DNA from: Anthropogastromicrobium aceti
Lineage (GTDB): Bacteria; Bacillota; Clostridia; Lachnospirales; Lachnospiraceae
Length of the DNA: 39,390 nucleotides
Strand: one strand, 5' to 3'
Assembly: GCF_025567095.1 (NCBI RefSeq)
Contig: NZ_JAOQJH010000031.1
A program made the translations under genes and the position numbers. Numbering within the stretch: the first letter of the stretch is position 1; each line of letters opens with the position of its first letter. Below the pieces are notes generated by a model that was not told the DNA's origin, did no database searches, and worked only from the letters and a program-made list of their open reading frames with translations. Of the stretch, positions 33,218-39,390 are shown piece after piece.

Positions 33218-34672
33218 CTACATACTCATAAATGCAGGTATCATTACTATAGCCATTACTAATCCAAGCAAAAGAAACATCGGAAACAACATTTTGGTTT
33301 CCATACGCTCACCATCCTGTATTGCCTGGTTTTTTCTCTGTTCTAACGCCTGTGTCAGTTCTTGATCAAGCTGCTGCTCTAATCCAGATATTCCTTGACG
33401 CAAATTCTGTTCAAGGCTGCTTCCTAACTTCAAATAGCAGTGTGCTCTGCACCTCCTTCCAAATGCACCATATGCTGCTGCTTCATTTACACCTGCCTCT
33501 ATTTGATTTCGGGTAACAAGCATTTCTTCAAACAGATAACGTTGATATCCCTTGCATTTATGCTGTGTTTCTTCATATTCTGCAGTCAAACGATTCCATG
33601 CCGTGCGTACATTTAATCCACACTGAATCATCAATCCTAACTCAAACACAAAATTAGGATAATCAGCTATCAGCTGTTTATTTCGATTCTCAAATGCTTC
33701 TTTCCTTTTTTGCCTTGCAATTTCATATAAAACAAACGGCAATATTAAAAATAGCGCTGGCATCAGGCGGATCGGCTGTGTTTGCACTGTTTTATAGGTT
33801 AACTTCTTTCCTTCTATATTTTCAGGAAGCGTCACTATAGACTTTGTTTTCGTATTATTATTTTCATCCTTTAACTGTTTTGTCAAAAGCATCATATAAT
33901 ACTGCGCATCCTTCTTTGGCATCATCAGTCTCACATCAAGTGTGTAATACTGTTCATACATAGAATAAGATAGCTTTACCTGAAGCTGAGCAGTAACACC
34001 TTCTGGAGGGATATCTTGTATTTGAATCACGCCAAAATCATCCAAAAGTTCTGGAGTTAAGCTTTTCCACGCCACACGTATTCCATAAATTGTGGAAGAA
34101 ACGAGAGAAAGATTAGTCTGAACATTTTCAAGTGATTCATTTTCTCCTAAAATCTGTTCTTTTACTGAATCAAATGCATCATCAAACACAGCCATCATAC
34201 CTTGTGTCTCTGGTTCTTTTCCATCTACACTTACGTGAATGGTCTGATCTCCCTCTTCTAAACCTTCCACTGTCAAACTATAGTCTTTTGTCTGTCCAAA
34301 CTCCGGACGCTCTAGCTCTGTTTTTTGTATTTGTGTATCTGGAAGAAATGAAACAGCAATTCCAAGCACACTCGCAAAAAATAAACATATCCAGAAATTT
34401 ACCATCTGCCTTGCGCCTTGAAGTTGCAGCTTTTTCTTTGCATCCTCTCTTACATATAAGGCTTTTGCCCACTCTCTTTCTTCTTCATTTTGAGCTGGCT
34501 GCTTCATTGATAGCAAATCATAAATCCACAGTCCCATTGGAAATAAAAACCGTAACCATTCTTTTTTGTTTCCCTCACTCAGAATGTTGTCAATTGTTTC
34601 CTTTTTATAATTTCGTTTCCATACAGCAATTACTACTAATCCCACCATCAGACAACTAAAAAACAACGCCAT
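33218..34672 (-). CDS. TadC-like inner-membrane platform protein with an inserted extracytoplasmic domain
   Basis: This 484-residue protein ends in a T2SSF-like domain with LIADYPNFVFELGLMIQCGLNVRTA and a final helix closing at MAIVMIPAFMSM, the typical TadC end. Ahead of it lie an N-terminal helix, a second helix near residue 105 and an extracytoplasmic beta-rich domain of about 200 residues. That domain includes YSLTVEGLEEGDQTIHVSVD and repeats of similar strand patterns. Typical TadC proteins lack this insert. The ATG at 34672 is chosen because GGGAGG lies eight bases upstream; the ATG at 34711 has no RBS. Confidence 0.88.
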   Translation of the reverse strand: MALFFSCLMVGLVVIAVWKRNYKKETIDNILSEGNKKEWLRFLFPMGLWIYDLLSMKQPAQNEEEREWAKALYVREDAKKKLQLQGARQMVNFWICLFFASVLGIAVSFLPDTQIQKTELERPEFGQTKDYSLTVEGLEEGDQTIHVSVDGKEPETQGMMAVFDDAFDSVKEQILGENESLENVQTNLSLVSSTIYGIRVAWKSLTPELLDDFGVIQIQDIPPEGVTAQLQVKLSYSMYEQYYTLDVRLMMPKKDAQYYMMLLTKQLKDENNNTKTKSIVTLPENIEGKKLTYKTVQTQPIRLMPALFLILPFVLYEIARQKRKEAFENRNKQLIADYPNFVFELGLMIQCGLNVRTAWNRLTAEYEETQHKCKGYQRYLFEEMLVTRNQIEAGVNEAAAYGAFGRRCRAHCYLKLGSSLEQNLRQGISGLEQQLDQELTQALEQRKNQAIQDGERMETKMLFPMFLLLGLVMAIVMIPAFMSM

Positions 34673-34748
34673 GCAGCACACCTCCCTATTATTGCCTTTC
34701 AGCAACTTCATTCTTTCTTGTTTTAGTTACAGCATCCTTAATTACAGA

Positions 34749-35558
34749 CTATTCTAGTCTCGTTATCCTCTCAGAAAGAAGATATGCCGTTATATAAATA
34801 AAAAGGCACACTGTCATAATCATCTTTCCTGTCATCGTCTCATACATTACACTAAGCAGCTGCGGTGATGTAACAGATAAATATAAAAGGATTCCAACTG
34901 GCATCAAATTCATAATCTTTTGTTCTAGCTTTTTCCCAGCAAGCATTGTCTCGATCTGAGACTGCGTCTGCACTTTCAATACAAGCTGACTAGCGATTTT
35001 CTGCAAAATAAATGGCATTGATGCACCACTTCTCTTAGCAAGCGCAAAAGCTTTTGCAAATTCTTTTACTTCTTCTATCTCACATGCATCTGCAAACGAC
35101 AGCCATACCTGCTCAGCAGGTTCTCCCAAACTCATTTTTGTAAGCATTGTCTGCATAACCTGAACCATATAAGCAGTTTCTCCTTCCATCATAGATAGTT
35201 GCTCAGAAGCCTCCTGCATTGCATTTTCTGCTGAATGGCCAGTCCTAAATGCACCAGATAACAATTGAATTAATTCTTGAAATTCGCGTCTGATACGCTG
35301 TATTTGCTTTTCATGCAGCGATTTTCTAATCCATCGAAAGAAAAAATAAAGAAACGGTAGCATTGAAATAAATCCTGTCAAAAAATCATGATAAAAAATA
35401 TAAGTAAGCCCTAACCAACCTGCTGCTCCCACAGCTCCATACAAAAGCTTCTCCTTAAAGCCTAATACCTCAGGAAGACAATACAATTCCTGCGCTCTTA
35501 AGTTTTTCGCAGTTTTTAAGTGAATGAACCGCCTCGAGTTTTCCTGTGATCTTTCCAT
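34749..35558 (-). CDS. TadB-like inner-membrane platform protein (T2SSF domain)
   Basis: This 269-residue protein with a T2SSF domain partners the TadC-like protein. Two hydrophobic segments lie at about 42-90. The conserved cytoplasmic region has LIQLLSGAFRTGHSAENAM and FAKAFALAKRSGASMPFILQKIA, followed by two C-terminal helices. The ATG at 35558 is six bases after GGGGG. It begins inside the tadA gene with an overlap of about 89 bases, which is long. A start further downstream cannot be ruled out. Confidence 0.88.
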   Translation of the reverse strand: MERSQENSRRFIHLKTAKNLRAQELYCLPEVLGFKEKLLYGAVGAAGWLGLTYIFYHDFLTGFISMLPFLYFFFRWIRKSLHEKQIQRIRREFQELIQLLSGAFRTGHSAENAMQEASEQLSMMEGETAYMVQVMQTMLTKMSLGEPAEQVWLSFADACEIEEVKEFAKAFALAKRSGASMPFILQKIASQLVLKVQTQSQIETMLAGKKLEQKIMNLMPVGILLYLSVTSPQLLSVMYETMTGKMIMTVCLFIYITAYLLSERITRLE

Positions 35559-36762
35559 CCACAACCCCCGTTTCCTGAAATTGATACAGTACAGACAGTG
35601 TTACATTTCCTTTTTCGTCAAGACCAGTAACTTCCTGAATAGAAAGTACCTTTCGGGAACGATCTCGTAAACGCCCCAAATGAATTACAATATCAATTGC
35701 CGAGGCAATTTGTCCCCTTATTGCTGCAAGCGGAAGCTCCACTCCCATCAAAACCATTGTCTCAAGACGTGTCATCATATCCTGTGCACTATTGGCATGA
35801 CCCGTTGAAAGTGAACCATCATGACCAGTATTCATCGCTTGAAGCATATCTAGCGCAGCCGCATCTCGTACCTCTCCGACAACAATACGATCAGGACGAA
35901 TACGCAGACTATTTCTAATCAAGTCCCGAATTGTCACTTCATATTTTCCTTCCTGGCTTGCATTTCTTGACTCTAAGCGAACCAGATTTTGGATATGATA
36001 TAAACGAAGTTCTGCGGAATCTTCTATCGTGACAACACGCTCCTGATCAGGAATATACTCCGCAAGTGCTCCCAAAAATGTGGTCTTTCCTGAACCGGTT
36101 CCTCCTGATATAAATATATTGTAGCGTGCTCGCACCAGATTCGCTAAGAATTGCGCTACATCCTCTGACAATGCACCCCATTTTATTAGTTGGTGCATAT
36201 CAGGAGGATGCTTTGCAAATCGCCTAATCGTAAGAATCGGACCATTGAGCGCGATTGGAGGAAGAATAATATTTACTCGTGATCCATCCTCAAGGCGAGC
36301 ATCTGCCATTGGATTTGCCTCATTTACCCGGCGATTTACTTTCGCTACAATTTGCTGAATTACATCCTCTAATTTCTCCTGCGATGAAAATGCCTTAGGA
36401 AAACGAACTAACTCACCTTGCTTTTCCACATAAATCTGATCATAACCATTGACCATGATCTCTGTCACTTCCGGGTCATCTAATGCCTCACTTAATACAT
36501 CCAGCCTTCGAAATGAATCATACAATGCCTGTCTTAGCTGCGTCAAAACCCGCACTGAAAATTGTTTTCTGTACTGCGGCATCATCAAAACCTCATCAAT
36601 GCTTGCATACAATTCATCATCTGTCAGCTCTCTTGTCATATCAAGCTGCTCCACTACTTGGGTACGCAACAATCCAAAAAGATTTTGCCGTTGTTTTTCA
36701 TCATCTTCATTACTGTTTCTTTGACCTTTCAGCGAAAACAGCTCCTCATCGCATTTTTTCAT
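35470..36762 (-). CDS. TadA/CpaF pilus assembly ATPase
   Basis: This 430-residue secretion ATPase powers Flp pilus assembly. It has Walker A GGTGSGKT at 220-227, the Asp box region near VTIEDSAELRL, Walker B RIVVGEVR at about 292-299, and the His box GHDGSLSTGHAN at 313-324. The N-terminal region with DPEVTEIMVNGYDQIYVE is typical of the CpaF group. The ATG at 36762 lies five bases after the stop of the TadZ gene, and the sequence before it gives only a weak RBS, so translation is probably coupled. Confidence 0.95.
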   Translation of the reverse strand: MKKCDEELFSLKGQRNSNEDDEKQRQNLFGLLRTQVVEQLDMTRELTDDELYASIDEVLMMPQYRKQFSVRVLTQLRQALYDSFRRLDVLSEALDDPEVTEIMVNGYDQIYVEKQGELVRFPKAFSSQEKLEDVIQQIVAKVNRRVNEANPMADARLEDGSRVNIILPPIALNGPILTIRRFAKHPPDMHQLIKWGALSEDVAQFLANLVRARYNIFISGGTGSGKTTFLGALAEYIPDQERVVTIEDSAELRLYHIQNLVRLESRNASQEGKYEVTIRDLIRNSLRIRPDRIVVGEVRDAAALDMLQAMNTGHDGSLSTGHANSAQDMMTRLETMVLMGVELPLAAIRGQIASAIDIVIHLGRLRDRSRKVLSIQEVTGLDEKGNVTLSVLYQFQETGVVDGKITGKLEAVHSLKNCEKLKSAGIVLSS

Positions 36763-36767
36763 TTTAT

Positions 36768-37778
36768 TTACCACTCGCTCTTTATTAAATTGCGCACATA
36801 ATCTCCTGCTTCTCCCCACAGAGCGTATTCTAACCGTTCCTTCATTGTTCCATTTTGTGCACACTGAGGCAGCGTTACAATCTGCATACGCTGCAAAAGC
36901 TCATCACTGCCATTTTTCTCAAGCCAAAGCTCAAAACGTCTTTGCTGATCTTTTGCCAAACGTTCTGAAAGCACTGGCACATACAGCTGAGAACACATCG
37001 AAAACATTGAATCTGCAAGCCACAGCTTTGATCCAATATCTAAAACAATCGCTGCGTATTCTGTCTCCTGCGCAATTTTTAAAATCAACTGGCTCCATTC
37101 TTCTGGCTGTATTGCACATAGATCCTCTGGACAATTCATTCCGGTAAGCACATCAACTCCATGCCAATGTGATACAAGTACTGGCAATTTTTCCTTTAAT
37201 TTTTGTCTTTGCCAGTAAAAATAGGCATCTGATAGCGTTCCTTTTTCACCTTGCTCCTCTGATATATTCTCTTCCTCATCCCAAAACGGCAATTCATCAA
37301 AACCGATATATAAGACTGACCGCTTGCGCGCCAGTAACTCCCCAAGCAAAAGAGAAAATGTTGTCTTTCCACATCTTCCTACTGGAGAATACACACCGTA
37401 TATAGGACACGATTCCTGCATTACTGGACTGTCTCGTTTGTCATGATCACTCATACGCTGCATCAATTGATTTAATAATTGATCAGTAGGCTGATATTTA
37501 TAAATATGGTTTTCCTTATGATCACGTGCCTGCTCTTTATGTTCAGTTAAATATAAAACATCCTGCGTTTTCACAGACATCTCTCCATACGATTCCAAAC
37601 TGCTTTCTTCAGAAAGAAGGAGAAGCTGCGGTGTATGCCCCTGCAGATAATCTGACAGCTTATCTGCCTGCGAAAATACCTGCAATTCAAATGGCATATT
37701 TTCCTTGCGGTTCACATATTCTGCAAGATTTTTTCCATACGCCTCTTCCTGCTCATACATTGCCACTACCTTTTTCAT
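36768..37778 (-). CDS. TadZ/CpaE-like MinD-type ATPase
   Basis: This 336-residue first gene of the pilus operon has an N-terminal receiver-like domain of about 120 residues. A MinD/ParA-like ATPase domain follows with the deviant Walker A SPVGRCGKTTFSLLLG near 131-146. The later switch region reads IVLDIGSKLW. TadZ proteins place the secretion machinery at specific cell sites. The ATG at 37778 (MKKVVAMYEQ) is preceded by AAAGGAG, eleven bases away, so a GTG six bases upstream is an alternative. The promoter and an operator-like palindrome lie upstream. Confidence 0.88.
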   Translation of the reverse strand: MKKVVAMYEQEEAYGKNLAEYVNRKENMPFELQVFSQADKLSDYLQGHTPQLLLLSEESSLESYGEMSVKTQDVLYLTEHKEQARDHKENHIYKYQPTDQLLNQLMQRMSDHDKRDSPVMQESCPIYGVYSPVGRCGKTTFSLLLGELLARKRSVLYIGFDELPFWDEEENISEEQGEKGTLSDAYFYWQRQKLKEKLPVLVSHWHGVDVLTGMNCPEDLCAIQPEEWSQLILKIAQETEYAAIVLDIGSKLWLADSMFSMCSQLYVPVLSERLAKDQQRRFELWLEKNGSDELLQRMQIVTLPQCAQNGTMKERLEYALWGEAGDYVRNLIKSEW

Positions 37779-37862
37779 ATGCACACTTTCTCCTTTCTTT
37801 TTCACTGGTATTTTTACCACTAAAATTTCATTCATAATAAATTAAAATTTACTGATGAGCAC

Positions 37863-37890
37863 ATTTTAACAGATTGATAGTTAAAGTCAA
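37863..37890 (-). promoter_or_regulatory. promoter of the tad operon
   Basis: TTGACT (37885-37890) and TAAAAT (37863-37868) are 16 bases apart, about 85 bases before the TadZ start codon. A palindrome TATGTATAATACATA lies 39 bases upstream at 37929-37943 and may be an operator. Confidence 0.6.
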
Positions 37891-37928
37891 TGTTTTTTCT
37901 GTTTATTTAATAATAAGCATCCATATTG

Positions 37929-37943
37929 TATGTATAATACATA
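37929..37943. promoter_or_regulatory. operator-like palindrome upstream of the tad promoter
   Basis: TATGTAT-A-ATACATA is a perfect seven-base inverted repeat around one base. It sits upstream of the only clear promoter for the ten-gene pilus operon. No binding protein can be named. Confidence 0.35.
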
Positions 37944-37973
37944 TTGTGTGAGTTTATATTTTTACTTTTATAC

Positions 37974-38020
37974 AAAAAAAGCCTTACCTACCCCAACATT
38001 TTAGAGTAGAAAGGCTTTTT
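37974..38020 (-). terminator. terminator of the dus gene
   Basis: In transcript direction AAGCCTTTCTAC and GTAGGTAAGGCTT pair with an AT-rich loop, followed by a run of T. It starts about 16 bases after the dus stop. The A/T runs on both sides also allow action in the other direction. Confidence 0.8.
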
Positions 38021-38035
38021 AATTTTACATTATTT

Positions 38036-39001
38036 TTAATTATATTCTCGAAAAATCGCATCCGATGCAATTTTATATTCTCTCACAGAGTTAGACTTTT
38101 TAATCTGTTTCAATAGCTTAGGCGATGCCTGGATACCATTTCCCAGATAAACCCATAACTCTTTCATCTTAAATAAAACATTGCGATCTCCTGACATCTC
38201 CTCACAATATCCGTCTAAAATCGCATCATGAAATTTCTTCAATCGCTCAGATGGCAGCGTTTTCTCCACGTTCCTTTTTTCGCTAACGCCTTCTTCCATT
38301 TCATGATTAATCTCTTCTGCAAGAGCAGGATTCATAAGTAAACCACGACCTAGCATAACACCTTTTGTCTGTATCCCAAGACCACCCTTTATTTCATTCC
38401 ACTTATCCACAAAATGAATATCTCCATTATAAAAAATTGGGGATAAACTATGCTCTTTTGCATACTGATAAGCATCCATATGAGGATAACCTTTATAAAA
38501 ATCCTGTAACAAACGAGGATGAATAATCAAATGATCAATTGGGAACTGGTTAAACAGTGTTAATAACTGTGGCCACTCCTCCTCTGATGAAATGCCAATC
38601 CTTGTTTTTACAGAAATCTTCATTCTCGTTTTTGAATATATCTGATCCAAAAATTTGCTCAACTCTTCTGGATATACTAAAAAACCTGCCCCACGTCCTT
38701 TTGCAGTTACTGTCCCAGACGGACATCCTAAATTGAGATTCACCTCTCGATATCCGTATTCATACAATTGCTTTTCAATTTCCAAGAAGTCATCAGCACG
38801 ATTGGTCAGAATTTGCGGAATTACATGCATTCCCTCATTATGTTCTGGCAACACATCATGGCGTTCACGACTTCCTAATTTCTTATTTGAAATAAATGGC
38901 GTATAGTAGGTATCAAGCGGTGCAAAATATGCATGATGCGCCCTACGATAGACATAACCTGTCAATCCTTCCATAGGTGCCATTGAAATCTGATACTTCA
39001 T
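38036..39001 (-). CDS. dus: tRNA-dihydrouridine synthase
   Basis: This 321-residue FMN enzyme reduces uridine to dihydrouridine in tRNA. Features are the N-terminal AP-MEG motif (SMAPMEGLTGYVYR), the catalytic cysteine in NLGCPSGTVTAKGRGAG, the substrate/FMN segment ISVKTRIGI, and GVMLGRGLLMNPAL in the barrel. The ATG at 39001 has AAGGAG about nine bases upstream and is preferred over 39061. Dus subfamily cannot be decided from sequence alone. The gene lies just after an rRNA/tRNA operon terminator but has no recognisable strong promoter; a structured leader is present. Confidence 0.93.
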   Translation of the reverse strand: MKYQISMAPMEGLTGYVYRRAHHAYFAPLDTYYTPFISNKKLGSRERHDVLPEHNEGMHVIPQILTNRADDFLEIEKQLYEYGYREVNLNLGCPSGTVTAKGRGAGFLVYPEELSKFLDQIYSKTRMKISVKTRIGISSEEEWPQLLTLFNQFPIDHLIIHPRLLQDFYKGYPHMDAYQYAKEHSLSPIFYNGDIHFVDKWNEIKGGLGIQTKGVMLGRGLLMNPALAEEINHEMEEGVSEKRNVEKTLPSERLKKFHDAILDGYCEEMSGDRNVLFKMKELWVYLGNGIQASPKLLKQIKKSNSVREYKIASDAIFREYN

Positions 39002-39034
39002 GAAATTTATCTCCTTCTTACTTTTATTTAGGTT

Positions 39035-39097
39035 CACGGGACGCCCATTCACAAAACCCACACTCCGTGCTCTCGCTGCTTCACAGCTTCGTTTTGT
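39035..39097 (-). promoter_or_regulatory. structured leader candidate upstream of dus
   Basis: In transcript direction several complementary blocks occur. ACAAAAC pairs with GTTTTGT (39091-39097 and 39051-39057), GCTG with CAGC around TGAAG (39075-39087), and CACGG with CCGTG (39065-39069 and 39035-39039). Some blocks are mutually exclusive. The region is more GC-rich than its surroundings. Function is unknown. Confidence 0.3.
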
Positions 39098-39121
39098 TCT
39101 TTAAAGTGGACTAGTAAACAA

Positions 39122-39150
39122 AAAAGCTATCACTTTTCAGTGATAGCTAA
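39122..39150 (-). terminator. terminator of the rRNA-tRNA-Met transcript
   Basis: AGCTATCAC and GTGATAGCT form a perfect nine-base stem with a six-base loop, followed in transcript direction by TTTTTTG. It lies six bases after the tRNA 3' end. Confidence 0.92.
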
Positions 39151-39155
39151 GCAAA

Positions 39156-39229
39156 TAGCGGAAGGGAGATTTGAACTCTCGACACCACGGGTATGAACCG
39201 TGTGCTCTAGCCAGCTGAGCTATTCCGCC
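39156..39229 (-). tRNA. tRNA-Met (anticodon CAT), elongator type
   Basis: The 74-base cloverleaf has acceptor GGCGGAA/TTCCGCT (with a G-U first pair, as in other Firmicute elongator Met tRNAs), D-arm GCTC..GAGC and anticodon stem CACGG/CCGTG around TTCATAC. The T-arm is GAGAG-TTCAAAT-CTCCC with one A-C mismatch. The anticodon stem lacks the three stacked G-C pairs of the initiator, so it is called elongator. CCA is not encoded. A terminator follows directly. Confidence 0.95.
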
Positions 39230-39312
39230 ATATTATAAAGGCATTTCTGTACCTTCAAAACTGCACACAAACTTTTCATCCAAACCTATTACCATTTCCT
39301 ACCCTGACCTTC

Positions 39313-39390
39313 TGGTCAAGCCCTCGACCGATTAGTAGCAGTCAGCTCCATGCCTTACGGCACTTCCACCCCTGCCCTATCAACCTCGTC
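39313..39390 (-). rRNA. 23S rRNA, 3' end (5' part outside the window)
   Basis: Read on the minus strand the sequence matches the conserved 3' end of Firmicute 23S rRNA: GACGAGGTTGATAGGGCAGG, then GTGCCGTAAGGCATGGAGC, then CTACTAATCGGTCGAGGGCT and TTGACC. The end point is approximate. The 83 bases between it and the tRNA contain no 5S-like sequence. Confidence 0.93.

Noticed and set aside
39231..39312. 5S rRNA or second tRNA between 23S rRNA and tRNA-Met
   Set aside because: The sequence has no cloverleaf and lacks the conserved 5S core. It resembles a processing spacer only.

Overview
The window looks like a chromosomal segment of a spore-forming gut Firmicute, most likely a Lachnospiraceae member. 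The evidence is AT-rich DNA with strong AGGAGG-type ribosome binding sites, a YyaC-type spore protease, DUF5711, TIGR03905/TSCPD and DUF6382 family proteins, a Firmicute-style tad pilus cluster with Flp1 and DUF5702, and an elongator tRNA-Met without an encoded CCA. These assignments come from reading motifs, not from a database search. Nearly all genes lie on the minus strand.

Region 1 (1-2040): a TnpB-encoding IS200/IS605-type element runs off the left edge and is interrupted by an 87-base run of N. Its left end truncates a decayed plus-strand gene. Region 2 (2050-14870): a carbohydrate locus read right to left. It holds a GH127 beta-L-arabinofuranosidase, then an operon of lipoprotein binding protein, YesM-like kinase and YesN-like regulator, then an operon of a second binding protein, two CUT1 permeases and a large DUF5695-like putative glycosidase. 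The model is that a membrane-tethered binding protein and the two-component pair sense an arabinofuranose-containing oligosaccharide and activate import and hydrolysis. A shared motif of about 28 bp lies upstream of the transporter operon and of the GH127 gene. No transport ATPase is present, which is usual for CUT1 systems that borrow a shared MsmX-type ATPase.

Region 3 (15000-17820): a MNT/HEPN pair with textbook MntA/HepT motifs, then transketolase. Three copies of a palindromic repeat (1976, 15002, 15754) lie just downstream of minus-strand genes here and in region 2. Region 4 (17900-28350) is mixed housekeeping and lineage-specific genes: DUF5711, a LysM membrane protein, YyaC, a coiled-coil membrane protein, a small conserved protein, a TSCPD protein, MurG, a HIT protein, a soluble histidine kinase and a rhomboid protease. 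Inverted Spo0A-box-like heptamers sit between the LysM gene and yyaC.

Region 5 (28450-37780): a ten-gene tad/Flp pilus operon (TadZ, TadA, TadB, TadC, Flp1, DUF5702, TadE-like, prepilin peptidase, TadE-like, DUF6382). Region 6 (38036-39390): a tRNA-dihydrouridine synthase, then a terminator, tRNA-Met and the 3' end of 23S rRNA, all on the minus strand, with no 5S rRNA between 23S and the terminator.
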